DNA of 64,000 bases from Micromonospora lupini str. Lupac 08 (GCF_000297395.2 NZ_HF570108.1:943685-1007684); one strand, 5' to 3'. Shown: positions 39,760 to 50,967, counted from the stretch's first letter. Notes: a model not told the origin generated them from the sequence alone. Numbers and translations are program-made.

Positions 39760-41379
39760 GTGGAGGAGTTCGGGGTACTTGCGGAGCGTGTTGTCGAGGC
39801 ACTGCTGGAGTCGCGGCCGGGGGTCGCCACCGCTGCCGGGGATCATCGGTTCGACTCTCGGCTTCCGGATTTCTCCGTCGACGCGGTGGCCGCCGACCGG
39901 GTGATGCTCTCCGACGCGGCGAACGCGCTGTCCGAACTGGACCCCGACTCGCTTGACGTCGACGAGCAGGTCGACCACGCGCTGCTCGCCTCATTCGTGG
40001 ACCGGGAGCTGTTCGAGCTGACCGAGATCCGGTCGCACGAGTGGGACCCGCTGCACCACAATCCGGGCCCGCTGCTGCACCCGCTGCTGGCCCGCTCGTA
40101 CGCCCCCGCCGAGGTGCGGTTGACGCAGGTGGCCGGCCGGCTCGCCGCCGTACCCGACGCCCTCGCCACCGCGCGCGCGACGCTGCGGGACATGCCGCGG
40201 ATCCACGCCGAGACGGCGGTCGGGCAGTTCACCGGCACGGCCGCGCTGATCCGGGACGAGCTGCCGGGCCTGATCGCCCAGGCGCCGGGCGGCTTCGACG
40301 AGGTCGAGCCCGCGGCCACCGCCGCGATCGCCGCGCTTGACGAGTTCGTCGCCTGGCTACGTGCCGGCCTGGCCGCCGACGCGGGCCCCGGCCGGGACCC
40401 GCGGCTGGGCCGCCGCCGCTGGGAGGCGCGGCTCTGGCACACCCTCGACAGCGAGCTGGGGGCCGCCGAGATCCAGCGTCGTGCCTGGGCCAACCTCGAC
40501 CGGGTGACCGCGGAGATCCGCGCGGCGGCCGTCGAGCTGGTCGGTGGGCCGGCCGACGACGAGGCGGTACGGCGGGCGCTGGACGTGCTCGCCGCCGAGC
40601 ACCCGGACGACTCGACAATCGTCGAGCTGGCCGGGGTGAGCCTGGACGAGGCGACCGACTTCGTCCGCACCCACGACCTGGTCACCCTGGTCGACGACCG
40701 GTGCGTGATCCAGGAAATGCCGGAGTTCGCGCGGGGCGTCGCGGTGGCGTACTGCGACTCGCCCGGCCCGCTGGAGACCGCGGCGGTGCCGACCTTCTAC
40801 TGCATCGCGCCCACCCCGGCGGACTGGTCGGCGGGGCGCGTGGACTCGTTCTACCGCGAATACAACGATCACATGGTCCGCAACCTGACCGTGCACGAGG
40901 CGATGCCCGGCCACTTCCTCCAGCTCGCGCACGCCCGGCGGCACGTCGGCGGCACGCGGGTGCGGGCGCTGGCCCGGTCCGGCCCGTTCGTCGAGGGCTG
41001 GGCGGTGTACGCCGAGGAGCTGATGGCCGGGCTCGGCTTCGGTGGCCTGCCGGTGCGGTTGCAGCAGCTCAAGATGCAGCTCCGCATGACCATCAACGCG
41101 CTGCTCGACCAGTTGGTGCACGCCGAGGACCTGCCGGAGGCCGAGGCGATGGCACTGATGACCGGGCGCGGCTTCCAGGAGGAGGGCGAGGCGGCCGGCA
41201 AGTGGCGTCGGTCGCTGCTCACCTCGACGCAGCTCTCCACCTACTTCGTGGGGTACAGCGAGGTGGCCGAGATCGCCGCGGCCCGCCCGGACGGGGTGTC
41301 GGTGCGCGACTGGCACGACGCGATGCTCGCCCAGGACTGCCCGCCCCCGCGCCACCTGCGCACGCTGCTGGGCATCTGA
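39760..41379 (+). CDS. DUF885-family putative metallopeptidase
   Basis: A 539-residue soluble protein of the DUF885 family, thought to be zinc-dependent peptidases. The metal-binding motif HEAMPGHFLQ (about residues 387-396) is an HExxxxH-type variant, followed by the conserved EGWAVYAEELM. The N-terminal 150 residues are helical and acidic. The C-terminus carries STYFVGYSEV. Cytosolic, as no signal peptide is seen. GTG 39760 is set by the -10 box; TTG 39757 is one codon earlier. Substrates unknown. Confidence 0.87.
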   Translation: MEEFGVLAERVVEALLESRPGVATAAGDHRFDSRLPDFSVDAVAADRVMLSDAANALSELDPDSLDVDEQVDHALLASFVDRELFELTEIRSHEWDPLHHNPGPLLHPLLARSYAPAEVRLTQVAGRLAAVPDALATARATLRDMPRIHAETAVGQFTGTAALIRDELPGLIAQAPGGFDEVEPAATAAIAALDEFVAWLRAGLAADAGPGRDPRLGRRRWEARLWHTLDSELGAAEIQRRAWANLDRVTAEIRAAAVELVGGPADDEAVRRALDVLAAEHPDDSTIVELAGVSLDEATDFVRTHDLVTLVDDRCVIQEMPEFARGVAVAYCDSPGPLETAAVPTFYCIAPTPADWSAGRVDSFYREYNDHMVRNLTVHEAMPGHFLQLAHARRHVGGTRVRALARSGPFVEGWAVYAEELMAGLGFGGLPVRLQQLKMQLRMTINALLDQLVHAEDLPEAEAMALMTGRGFQEEGEAAGKWRRSLLTSTQLSTYFVGYSEVAEIAAARPDGVSVRDWHDAMLAQDCPPPRHLRTLLGI

Positions 41380-43575
<2,196 letters not shown>

Positions 43576-43581
43576 GAGATT

Positions 43582-43618
43582 GTCGGGAAGCCCCGCAGCG
43601 GCCCTGGGGCTTCCCGAC
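43582..43618 (+). terminator. Perfect 13-bp terminator after eno
   Basis: GTCGGGAAGCCCC (43582-43594), an 11-base loop, then the exact complement (43606-43618). Confidence 0.75.
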
Positions 43619-43659
43619 GAACTCGGCAACACACGTAGCCTCGGGGGAGGGGTGTGACG

Positions 43660-44298
43660 ATGCAGCGCCGCACACCGGGTGGTCAACGTCCCGCCCGCCG
43701 ACCTGGTCAGGCCGGCCGGCCGGGTGCTGGCCGGACCGCCCGCGGGTCGCTCCGGGACGCCGGCGTACGCGCCGAACCGCGCGGCGCAGCCGGTCGGGCG
43801 CCGGGCGCGGTCCGGGGCGCCGAGGGCGTGCGCTCCGCGAACCGTCCGGCCGCTGCCCGGCGTACGGCCTCGGGCGGCGCCGTGAAGCGCCTCGCCGCAC
43901 CCCATCCCCGTCGCTTCACCGGCCGGGCCACGGTGCTCTGCGCGGTGCTGATCGCGCTCGCCCTCGCGTACACCTACCCGGTGCGCGTCTACCTGGACCA
44001 GCAGGCCGACATCGAGCGGATGGAGGCCGCCCAGGCGGCGCAGGAGGAGGAGATCGCCAAGCTGGCCGCGGAAGCGGCCAAGTGGCAGGACGACGAGTAC
44101 ATCACCACGCAGGTTCGGGAGCGGTTCTTCATGGGCCGGCCGGGCGAGAAGATGATGGTGGTGCTGAACGACCCGGACGGCGCGGCCCGCGACGCCGGGA
44201 AGTCGCCCGGCTCGGGCGCCCCGGCCGGTCCGACGACCTGGTACGACACGCTCTGGTCGAGTGTGCGGGCGGCGGACAGCCAGCAGCCGGGCAAGTGA
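43660..44298 (+). CDS. FtsB/DivIC-type septum formation initiator
   Basis: A 212-residue cell-division protein. A long, disordered, Arg/Ala/Gly-rich cytoplasmic N-terminus (about 1-80) leads to one membrane helix (ATVLCAVLIALALAYTYPVR, about 89-108), a short external coiled coil (QQADIERMEAAQAAQEEEIAKL) and the DivIC motif YITTQVRERFFMGRPGE. It should join FtsL/FtsQ at the septum. ATG 43660 follows GGGGGAGGGG with good spacing; GTG 43654 is closer to it and less likely. A TAGCCT -10 box lies at 43636-43641. Confidence 0.9.
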   Translation: MQRRTPGGQRPARRPGQAGRPGAGRTARGSLRDAGVRAEPRGAAGRAPGAVRGAEGVRSANRPAAARRTASGGAVKRLAAPHPRRFTGRATVLCAVLIALALAYTYPVRVYLDQQADIERMEAAQAAQEEEIAKLAAEAAKWQDDEYITTQVRERFFMGRPGEKMMVVLNDPDGAARDAGKSPGSGAPAGPTTWYDTLWSSVRAADSQQPGK

Positions 44299-44332
44299 GC
44301 CACCGACCAGCACACCAGGAGAGACGAGCACC

Positions 44333-44890
44333 GTGACTGTCGCACCACCGCCGGAGTCGGCGGCGGATTCCGTACCCCTGCCGCAGCGGGAGCCGGCCAC
44401 CGAGGCCGACCTGGCCGCGGTGGCGGCGCAGCTGGGCCGGACGCCCCGGGGCACCCGGGCGGTGGCCCACCGCTGCCCGTGCGGCCTGCCCGACGTGGTG
44501 GAGACGACACCCCGCCTCGCCGACGGCACCCCGTTCCCGACGCTGTACTACCTGACCTGTCCCCGGGCCACCGCGGCGTGCAGCCGGCTGGAGTCGGCCG
44601 GGCTGATGCGGGAGATGGCCGACCGGCTGTCGACGGATCCGGAGCTGGCCGCCCACTACCGGGCAGCGCACGAGGACTACCTGGCCCGCCGCGAGGCGAT
44701 CGGCGAGGTGCCGGAGATCGCGGGCATCTCCGCCGGTGGGATGCCGGGCCGGGTGAAGTGCCTGCACGTGCACCTCGGCCACGCCCTGGGCGCCGGCCCC
44801 GGCGTGAACCCGTTCGGCGACGAGACGTTGGCGCTTGTCGAGCCCTGGTGGGCGAGCGGCCCGTGCGTCGACGTGCCCCCCACGGAATGA
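44333..44890 (+). CDS. DUF501 domain protein
   Basis: A 185-residue protein of the DUF501 family (function unknown, found next to eno/ftsB/ppx in actinobacteria as here). Conserved pieces are QLGRTPRGTRAVAHRCPCGLPDVVET (split), PFPTLYYLTCPRAT, and GRVKCLHVHLGHALGAG with NPFGDE. Cys and His in CPCG, CP and KCLHVHLGH suggest metal binding (inference). GTG 44333 has AGGAGAG upstream. Its stop overlaps the start of the acetyltransferase (ATGA), so they are translationally coupled. Confidence 0.9.
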   Translation: MTVAPPPESAADSVPLPQREPATEADLAAVAAQLGRTPRGTRAVAHRCPCGLPDVVETTPRLADGTPFPTLYYLTCPRATAACSRLESAGLMREMADRLSTDPELAAHYRAAHEDYLARREAIGEVPEIAGISAGGMPGRVKCLHVHLGHALGAGPGVNPFGDETLALVEPWWASGPCVDVPPTE

Positions 44891-45408
44891 CCACGCAGGC
44901 CGAGGGCCGGGTCCTGGTGCGGCGGGCCCGCACCCGGGACGTACAGGGCATCCGCCGGTTGGTCGACACGTACACCGACGACCGGCGGTTGCTGAGCAAG
45001 GCCACCGTCACCCTCTACGAGGACGTGCAGGAGTTCCGGGTGGCGGTCCGGCCCGACGACGGCGTCGTGGTGGGCTGCGGGGCGTTGCACGTGATGTGGG
45101 AGGACCTGGCCGAGATCCGCACGGTCGCCGTCGACCCGTCCTGTCGTGGCCAGCGGATCGGGCACCGGCTGGTGGGTGAGCTGATCGACGAGGCCCGGCA
45201 GTTGGGTGTGGCGCGGATCTTCGCGCTCACCTTCGAGACCCGGTTCTTCGGCTCGTTCGGCTTCCGTGAGATCGACGGCGCTCCCGTGCCGCAGCCGGTC
45301 TACGAGCAGTTGCTGCGCTCGTACGACGAGGGTGTCGCGCAGTTCCTGGACCTGGAGCGGGTCAAGCCGAACACGCTTGGCAACACCCGGATGCTGCTGC
45401 GGCTGTAG
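44887..45408 (+). CDS. argA: Amino-acid N-acetyltransferase, short ArgA type
   Basis: A 173-residue GNAT acetyltransferase. Acetyl-CoA loop CRGQRIGHRLV; the rest, including LVDTYTDDRRLLSKATVTLYEDVQEF, GCGALHVMWEDLAEIRTVAVDP and FLDLERVKPNTLGNTRMLL, closely follows the pattern of Mycobacterium tuberculosis Rv2747, a short-form acetylglutamate synthase. It thus likely makes N-acetylglutamate for arginine synthesis. ATG 44887 overlaps the DUF501 stop by four bases. No other arginine genes are in the window. Confidence 0.88.
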   Translation: MTTQAEGRVLVRRARTRDVQGIRRLVDTYTDDRRLLSKATVTLYEDVQEFRVAVRPDDGVVVGCGALHVMWEDLAEIRTVAVDPSCRGQRIGHRLVGELIDEARQLGVARIFALTFETRFFGSFGFREIDGAPVPQPVYEQLLRSYDEGVAQFLDLERVKPNTLGNTRMLLRL

Positions 45409-45431
45409 ATCGCACCGGGCGGTGGCTGTCG

Positions 45432-45437
45432 TAGGGT
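45432..45437 (+). promoter_or_regulatory. -10 box of leaderless ppx/gppA gene
   Basis: TAGGGT six bases before GTG 45444; no ribosome site. Confidence 0.55.
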
Positions 45438-45443
45438 TGCGGG

Positions 45444-46385
45444 GTGACGACGCGTGTGGCGGCCATCGACTGCGGGACCAACTCGATCCGACTGCTGGTC
45501 GCCGACCTGCCCGAGGCCTCGGCCGGGCCGCAGGCCCCGCTCACCGACGTGACCCGACGGATGGAGATCGTCCGGCTCGGGCAGGGCGTGGACCGGACGG
45601 GACGGCTGGCGCCGGAGGCGATCGAGCGGACGCGGGTGGCGCTGGCGTCGTACGCGGCCGACATCGAGAAGCTTGGCGCGCAGCGGGTCCGGATGTGCGC
45701 CACCTCGGCCTCCCGGGACGCCGCAAACGCCGACGACTTCACCGAGATGGTGCGCAGCACCCTCGGTGTCGCGCCCGAGGTGGTCAGCGGCGACGAGGAG
45801 GCCCGGCTGTCGTTCACCGGCGCGGTGCGCGGGCTGCCCGCCGACGCGGTGGAGCCGTTCCTGGTCGTCGACATCGGCGGTGGCTCCACCGAGTTCGTGG
45901 TCGGTGACCGGGCGGCCGGTGTGCGCTCGGCGATCTCCGTGGACATCGGGTGCGTCCGGATGACTGAGCGGCACCTGTCCGACGACCCGCCGACGGCCGC
46001 GCAGATCGCCGCCGCGCAGGCCGACATCGCCGCCGTCGTGGACCGGGCGCTCGCGGCGGTGCCCGGCCGCGAGGCCGCCACCCTGGTCGGCCTCGCCGGT
46101 TCGGTCACCACAGTGGTCGCCATCGCCCAGGGCCTGCGGGAGTACGACCCGGAGCGCATCCACCACGCCCGGGTGTCGTACGAGGCGGTGGCGCGGGTGA
46201 CCACGGACCTGCTCGGTCAGACCAGCGCGCAGCGGTTGGCGATCCCGGTGATGCACCCGGGCCGGGCCGACGTGATCGGGGCGGGGGCGCTCGTGCTTCG
46301 CGTGATCATGGAGCGGGCCGGGATGCCCTCGGTGGTCGCCTCGGAGCACGACATCCTCGACGGCATCGCCTGGAGCCTCCAGTAG
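45444..46385 (+). CDS. Ppx/GppA-family exopolyphosphatase
   Basis: A 313-residue member of the actin-like Ppx/GppA family, which hydrolyse polyphosphate and/or pppGpp. The phosphate loops are VAAIDCGTNSIRLLVAD at the N-terminus, CATSASRDAANADDF, VVDIGGGSTEFVVG and LVGLAGSVTTV. Only the two-domain catalytic part is present, the usual short actinobacterial form. GTG 45444 is leaderless by its -10 box, so it can be expressed apart from the argA unit even though only 35 bases separate them. Confidence 0.92.
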   Translation: MTTRVAAIDCGTNSIRLLVADLPEASAGPQAPLTDVTRRMEIVRLGQGVDRTGRLAPEAIERTRVALASYAADIEKLGAQRVRMCATSASRDAANADDFTEMVRSTLGVAPEVVSGDEEARLSFTGAVRGLPADAVEPFLVVDIGGGSTEFVVGDRAAGVRSAISVDIGCVRMTERHLSDDPPTAAQIAAAQADIAAVVDRALAAVPGREAATLVGLAGSVTTVVAIAQGLREYDPERIHHARVSYEAVARVTTDLLGQTSAQRLAIPVMHPGRADVIGAGALVLRVIMERAGMPSVVASEHDILDGIAWSLQ

Positions 46386-46400
46386 GCCAGCCGCGCCCCT

Positions 46401-46475
46401 GATCGACTCGGTTTCGCTGAAATCGCGGTGTCCCCCGCATCGGGATGCCCCGATTTCCAGGAACTCGTGTGGATC
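46401..46475. repeat. Imperfect 34-bp palindrome
   Basis: The arms 46401-46434 and 46442-46475 pair at 24 of 34 positions, both ends being GATC, with a perfectly paired GAAATCG/CGATTTC core. Member of the set of intergenic palindromes in this window. Follows the ppx stop by 15 bases and could terminate it. Confidence 0.6.
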
Positions 46476-46511
46476 AAGCCCGACCTCGCTCGGCGCGTCG
46501 GGGGTGAATCG

Positions 46512-46541
46512 TTGACGCTACTTCGCATTACGCACTAGTGT
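46512..46541 (+). promoter_or_regulatory. Promoter of the PadR gene
   Basis: TTGACG (46512-46517), 18-base spacer, TAGTGT (46536-46541), then 7 bases to GTG 46549. The best-looking sigma70-type promoter in the window; the transcript would be leaderless. Confidence 0.65.
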
Positions 46542-46549
46542 GCAATGCG
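46524..46549. promoter_or_regulatory. Palindromic operator over the PadR promoter and start
   Basis: CGCATTACGCACTAGTGTGC followed by AATGCG: a 26-base near-perfect palindrome centred on CACTAGTG. It covers the -10 box, the presumed start site and the first base of the start codon, so bound PadR would block its own transcription (inference). Confidence 0.6.
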
Positions 46550-46881
46550 TGGACACCACACAGTTGTTGAAGGGCGTGCTCGATCTGGCCGTCCTGGCCG
46601 TCCTCCGGGAGGAGGACGGTTACGGTTACGACATCCTGCGCCGGCTCCGCGAGGCCGGCCTGGAGGAGATCGGCGACGCCTCGGTCTACGGCACGCTGCG
46701 CCGGCTCTTCGCCGCCGGCCTGCTCACCACCTACGTGGTGCCGAGCGAGACCGGCCCGCACCGCAAGTACTACTCACTCAACGCCGCCGGGCGTGACCAG
46801 TTGACCCGCTCCGGCAAGCTCTGGCGCTCGTTCGCCACCACCATGGACACTCTGCTCGACGATCGGGGGCTGGCGGCATGA
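46549..46881 (+). CDS. PadR-family transcriptional repressor
   Basis: A 110-residue winged-helix regulator. LLKGVLDLAVLAVLREEDGYGYDIL, GDASVYGTLRRLFAAGLL and GPHRKYYSLNAAG (winged-helix wing) are typical of the short PadR class, which lacks the long C-terminal dimer helix. GTG 46549 follows its -10 box by 7 bases; an in-frame GTG at 46540 overlaps the -10 box. The 3' end overlaps the next gene by four bases (ATGA), pairing the repressor with a HAAS-domain membrane protein, a well-known combination. Confidence 0.92.
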   Translation: MDTTQLLKGVLDLAVLAVLREEDGYGYDILRRLREAGLEEIGDASVYGTLRRLFAAGLLTTYVVPSETGPHRKYYSLNAAGRDQLTRSGKLWRSFATTMDTLLDDRGLAA

Positions 46882-47891
46882 CCGTCACGGAGCAGGAGAT
46901 CACCGACTACGTGGCGCGGGTCCGGGCCGCTCTGGCCGACCTGACGCCCGACCGGCGCGACGAGCTGACCGAGGATCTCGCCGACCATCTCACCGAGGTC
47001 GCCGCCGAGGGCGAGGGCACCCTCGTCGAGCGGCTGGGCGAGCCGGAGACGTACGCCGCCGAGCTGCGCGCCGCGGCCGGCGTCGGCGTGGGCGGTGGCC
47101 GCAACCTCGACCAGCGGGTCGCCACCGCCGTGGTCCGGGCGCGCGGCCGACTGCGCGCCATCGACACCCGGCTCGGCCCACCACTGGGGTACGAGACGGC
47201 GAGCGACTTCCTCCGACTGCTGCGCCCGGGTTGGTGGGTGCTGCGCGGCTACCTGGCGGCGATGCTGGTCACCGTGATCACCACGGGTGGCAGCTTCGGT
47301 CTGCTGCCCCGCTTCGGTGGCGAGCTGCTGGCCGGCCTGATCATGCTTGTCGGTTTCGTGCTCGCCTCGATCTGGCTCGGTCGCCGGTCCGGTCAGTTGA
47401 GTCGCTGGCCACGGTCCGCGATGCAGGTCGGTAGCGCGGTGCTCGTGGTGTTCGCGCTGTCCGCCCTGATGCAGGCCGAGGACCGGATGCGCTACGGCGA
47501 CTACGGCTACGACCCCACGTCGGTCGACAACCCGTACGACCGGATCAGGGACGTCTTCGTCTACGACAGCGAGGGCCGGCTGGTCGAGAACGCCCGGCTC
47601 TTCGACGAGAACGGCAATCCGATCCGACTCGGCTATCCGGACTGCAAGGAGCTCGCCGAGGCCTACGCCAATCCGGTGCTGCGGGCCTACCCGTACTGCC
47701 CGGACCGGGCGCCCTTCGGGCCGCGAGGCCCGGGCATGCCCGCCCGGCCGACGGTCGGCCCGCAGCCGACCGACACGTCGACGCCGAGCGAGACTCCGGT
47801 TGTCCCGACACCCACGTCGACCCCGGCGAGCCCGAGCGCGACACCGAGCGCGACACCGAGTGGCGACCCGACCCCGACGCGGACGAGCTGA
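46878..47891 (+). CDS. HAAS-domain membrane protein
   Basis: A 337-residue membrane protein. The N-terminal cytoplasmic HAAS/DUF1700 domain (ITDYVARVRAALADLTPDRRDELTEDLADHL, GTLVERLGEPETYAAELR) is followed by about three helices (residues 120-205) and an external part with RIRDVFVYDSEGRLVENARLFDENGNPI, ending in a Pro/Thr/Ser-rich tail with repeats of PSAT and TPS. HAAS proteins work with short PadR repressors in signalling across the membrane; the signal is unknown. ATG 46878 is coupled to padR. Confidence 0.87.
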   Translation: MTVTEQEITDYVARVRAALADLTPDRRDELTEDLADHLTEVAAEGEGTLVERLGEPETYAAELRAAAGVGVGGGRNLDQRVATAVVRARGRLRAIDTRLGPPLGYETASDFLRLLRPGWWVLRGYLAAMLVTVITTGGSFGLLPRFGGELLAGLIMLVGFVLASIWLGRRSGQLSRWPRSAMQVGSAVLVVFALSALMQAEDRMRYGDYGYDPTSVDNPYDRIRDVFVYDSEGRLVENARLFDENGNPIRLGYPDCKELAEAYANPVLRAYPYCPDRAPFGPRGPGMPARPTVGPQPTDTSTPSETPVVPTPTSTPASPSATPSATPSGDPTPTRTS

Positions 47892-48021
47892 CGGGCGATG
47901 TGAACCAGATCATGCACACGATGCTGGGAAATAGCTGAACGGACGAGGCGAGCGGGACGACACCGGAAATCAATGATCGTTACGGTGTCGTCTGCTCATC
48001 CACCCCTCGGAAGGAACCCCC

Positions 48022-48504
48022 GTGTCAGAGCAGGTCGCACCGCCCCCCGCGTCCGACGCCGCGCCGCAGCAGCCGGCCGTCGAGACGCCGCCCCCGGCCG
48101 AGCCGGAGGCGAAGAGCTCCGGCGGGAAGAAGGCGCTCGGCATCATCGGCGCGATCGTCGTGTTTCTCGTCGTCGCCGGCCTGAAGTTCGGTCTCGGCGC
48201 GGCGATCGGCAACTTCCTGAACAAGGACGAGACGGCCGACGCCAAGTCCGGCGACTGCATCGCCGAGCTGCCCGAGATCAAGGGTGACAAGGAGGAGGAG
48301 GTCGACGGCGCCAAGGTCGTCGAGTGCACCTCCACCGACGCCGCGTACAACGTGGTCGGTCGGATCGACGGGCAGACCGAGGCCCAGGCCAAGTCCGAGA
48401 CCACCTGCACCGAGTTCTTCAAGGAAGGCCAGGAGGGGTACGTCTTCTACAGCATCGAGTCGGGCAAGAAGGGCTACGTGCTCTGCCTGACCAAGAAGGC
48501 CTGA
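48022..48504 (+). CDS. LppU/SCO3897-like membrane-anchored protein
   Basis: A 160-residue protein. A Pro/Ala-rich cytoplasmic stretch (1-34) and one membrane helix (ALGIIGAIVVFLVVAGLKFG, about 38-57) precede an external domain with SGDCIAEL, KVVECTSTDAAYNVVG, ETTCTEFF and YVLCLTKKA. The four cysteines are spaced as in the LppU/SCO3897 family and probably form two disulfides. The function of the family is unknown. GTG 48022 follows AAGGA by 6 bases. A strong terminator follows. Confidence 0.85.
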   Translation: MSEQVAPPPASDAAPQQPAVETPPPAEPEAKSSGGKKALGIIGAIVVFLVVAGLKFGLGAAIGNFLNKDETADAKSGDCIAELPEIKGDKEEEVDGAKVVECTSTDAAYNVVGRIDGQTEAQAKSETTCTEFFKEGQEGYVFYSIESGKKGYVLCLTKKA

Positions 48505-48535
48505 GCAAGAGGGTCTGACCGGGCTGAAGCACCGA

Positions 48536-48570
48536 CGACGGCGGCGGGGGAGCGTTCCCCGCCGCCGTCG
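48536..48570 (+). terminator. Perfect 14-bp terminator
   Basis: CGACGGCGGCGGGG (48536-48549), 7-base loop, exact complement (48557-48570). Confidence 0.75.
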
Positions 48571-48717
48571 GCATACCCCCGGTCACCGTCCGGCGAACAG
48601 GAGGTGAATGCCACTGTTCCGGCGTCTTCCCGACGGGAGGCGCGGCATGGCAGGCTACCGGCACGTAGGACCACTGGGCGACCAGCCAACGATGACTGAC
48701 CGCTAGGAGGACGGCCG

Positions 48718-49404
48718 ATGGGCGACATGGTGAGCTACCGCAGCAACGGGGGTACGAGCGAGGGGTATCTCGCGATACCCGCCAGCGGCACGACCAGCCC
48801 CGCCGTCATCGTCATTCAGGAGTGGTGGGGTCTCGTCCCGCACATCCGGTCGGTCGCGGACCGGTTCGCCGAGGCCGGCTTCGTCGCCCTCGCCCCGGAC
48901 TTCTACCACGGTGAGACCACCAGCGAGCCGGACGAGGCGCAGCGTCTGCTGCTGGCGATGCGGATGGACGAGGCGGCGAAGGACATCGCGGGCGCCGCCG
49001 ACTACCTCGCGGGGCGGCCGGAGGTCACCGGCAAGGTCGGCGCCGTCGGGTTCTGCGCCGGCGGCAGCCTGGCCCTCTGGTCGGCGACCCTCTCCGAGCG
49101 GATCGTCGCCACCGCCGGCTTCTATCCCGTGCTGCCCTGGGAGTCGATGCGCCCCGAGTGGGTCGACTACGCCGGCAAGGCGGCGGTCATCCACTGCTCC
49201 GAAGAGGACGGCACCTCGACCGCCGAGGGTGTGCAGACCGCACGCCGGGCCATCGAGGAGGCCGGCGGCACCTGCCAGCTCTACGACTACCCGGGCACCT
49301 CGCACGCGTTCTTCAACGACGACCGGCCGGAGGCGTTCGACCAGCGTTCCGCCGCCAGCGCCTGGGCCCGCACCCTTGAGCTCTTCCGGGCCAAACTTGG
49401 CTGA
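48718..49404 (+). CDS. Dienelactone hydrolase family protein
   Basis: A 228-residue alpha/beta hydrolase. The family Glu that activates the nucleophile is in VIQEWWGL, the nucleophile Cys is in [11 protein letters not shown] and the histidine in GTSHAFFND. These match carboxymethylenebutenolidase-like proteins; the natural substrate here is unknown. ATG 48718 follows AGGAGG with 7-base spacing, one of the strongest ribosome sites in the window. The 3' end overlaps the next gene by eight bases. Confidence 0.9.
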   Translation: MGDMVSYRSNGGTSEGYLAIPASGTTSPAVIVIQEWWGLVPHIRSVADRFAEAGFVALAPDFYHGETTSEPDEAQRLLLAMRMDEAAKDIAGAADYLAGRPEVTGKVGAVGFCAGGSLALWSATLSERIVATAGFYPVLPWESMRPEWVDYAGKAAVIHCSEEDGTSTAEGVQTARRAIEEAGGTCQLYDYPGTSHAFFNDDRPEAFDQRSAASAWARTLELFRAKLG

Positions 49405-50137
49405 GCCGCGTACCCCCGACCAGGTCGTCGCCCGCGCCGCGCGGGCGACGGACCTGGCCGACCTCGACGCGGCCGTCAGTGACTGTTTCGCCTGCCCCCG
49501 GCTGGTCCGGTGGCGGGAGGAGGTGGCCCGCACCCGGCGGGCCGCCTTCCGCGACCAGGAGTACTGGGGTCGACCGGTGCCGGGCTTCGGCCCCGCCGAC
49601 GCGCGGATCGCCATCCTCGGGCTCGCGCCCGCCGCGCACGGTGGCAACCGCACCGGCCGGATCTTCACCGGCGACCGCTCGGGCGACGTGCTCTTCGCGG
49701 CGCTGCACCGGGCCGGGCTGGCGAACCAGCCGACAAGTGTCGCCGCCGACGACGGGCTCACCCTGCGGGATCTGCGGATCTTCTCGGCCGTCCGCTGCGC
49801 CCCGCCGGACAACAAGCCCACCCCGGCCGAGCGGGACACCTGCGCGCCCTGGCTGCACCGCGAGGTCACCCTGATCCGGCCCACCCTGCGCGTCGTGGTG
49901 GCGCTTGGCGCGTTCGCCTGGGCCGCGTGGTGGCCGGTGCTGCGCCAGGTGTACGGGCAGCGCCCGCCCAGCCCGCGACCGGCGTTCGGTCATGGGGCAC
50001 ACTGGTCCGGCGCGGCCGTGCCGGAGTTGCTCGGCTGCTACCACGTCAGCCAGCAGAACACCTTCACCGGGCGGCTGACACCGGGGATGTTGGACGATGT
50101 CTTCGGCCGGGCCAAGCAGTTGGCCGAAGTGGACTGA
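49397..50137 (+). CDS. Uracil-DNA glycosylase, family 5 (UdgB-like)
   Basis: A 246-residue iron-sulfur DNA glycosylase removing uracil and related bases. Cluster cysteines include Cys30 and Cys33 ([15 protein letters not shown]) and those in [22 protein letters not shown]. The active-site motif [22 protein letters not shown] is of the family 5 type, which lacks the usual catalytic polar residue; the closing [14 protein letters not shown] is the DNA-binding loop. TTG 49397 is the likely start, inside the end of the hydrolase gene. The longer frame upstream is a shadow of that gene. Confidence 0.9.
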   Translation: MAEPRTPDQVVARAARATDLADLDAAVSDCFACPRLVRWREEVARTRRAAFRDQEYWGRPVPGFGPADARIAILGLAPAAHGGNRTGRIFTGDRSGDVLFAALHRAGLANQPTSVAADDGLTLRDLRIFSAVRCAPPDNKPTPAERDTCAPWLHREVTLIRPTLRVVVALGAFAWAAWWPVLRQVYGQRPPSPRPAFGHGAHWSGAAVPELLGCYHVSQQNTFTGRLTPGMLDDVFGRAKQLAEVD

Positions 50138-50157
50138 GAACGCGTGGGGTGGTGGCG

Positions 50158-50967
50158 ATGACGAACGGAACACGCCCGCCCACGCCGTCCCCGGTCGCCG
50201 GCTCGGGTGTGGTCCGCCCGGTGCTCGGCCTGCTGCGCCGCTGGTGGCCGGTGGGTGCGGTGACGGCGCTGCTCGCGGCCGCCGCACTGGCCTCGGCGCA
50301 CTCGTCGATCGGTGCCAGTCAGATCCCACCCGCCGCGGACGACGTGCCCTGGGTGCCGGAATATCCGACGGACACGCCGTCGCCACCGCCGTCGATCCCG
50401 GTCGAGCCGAGGGACGCCGGCGAGGCCACCCAGGCGCACATCCCGCAGTGGATCGCCACCGTGGCGATGGCTCTGCTCGGGCTGGCCATCCTCGCGGTGC
50501 TGGGTTACCTCGGCTGGCTCCTGATCCGCGGCGCGCTGCGCCGCACCTCGCGAGCGCTGCCGGCGCAGCGGGCCCGGCGTACGGCCGAGGGCACCGCCCG
50601 GGAGGTGGTCGCCGCCCTCGACGCCGGCCTGGTGGAGCTGGACGACCAGGCCACCGACCCCCGCGTCGCGGTGATCGCCTGCTGGGTCCGCCTGGAGGAG
50701 GCCGCCGCCGTGGCCGGTCTGTCCCGGCGTCCCGGCGACACACCTACCGACCTGGTCACCCGGCTGCTGCGCGGTGACCCGTCGACAGGCGTCCCGGCGA
50801 TCGTCAGCGCCGACGTGCTGGCCGAGTTCGCGCACGTCTACCGGGAGGCCCGGTACGCCACGCGCGAGGTCGACGAGGGCACCCGCGACCAGGCCCGTGC
50901 CGCGCTGCGGCGGCTCCGCGGTGAACTCACCGTCGTGACGGCGGGCGCCCCCGAGGTGCCGTCGTGA
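50158..50967 (+). CDS. DUF4129 membrane protein
   Basis: A 269-residue protein. One helix (about 25-45), an external Pro/Ser-rich loop, a second helix (about 98-118) and a cytoplasmic DUF4129 domain (AREVVAALDAGLVELDDQATDPRVAVIACWVRLEEAAA split, FAHVYREARYA). DUF4129 proteins accompany MoxR/DUF58 systems, as here. ATG 50158; GTG 50149 and 50152 are alternatives. First gene of a five-gene run extending to 54669 with overlaps or short gaps. Confidence 0.85.
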   Translation: MTNGTRPPTPSPVAGSGVVRPVLGLLRRWWPVGAVTALLAAAALASAHSSIGASQIPPAADDVPWVPEYPTDTPSPPPSIPVEPRDAGEATQAHIPQWIATVAMALLGLAILAVLGYLGWLLIRGALRRTSRALPAQRARRTAEGTAREVVAALDAGLVELDDQATDPRVAVIACWVRLEEAAAVAGLSRRPGDTPTDLVTRLLRGDPSTGVPAIVSADVLAEFAHVYREARYATREVDEGTRDQARAALRRLRGELTVVTAGAPEVPS

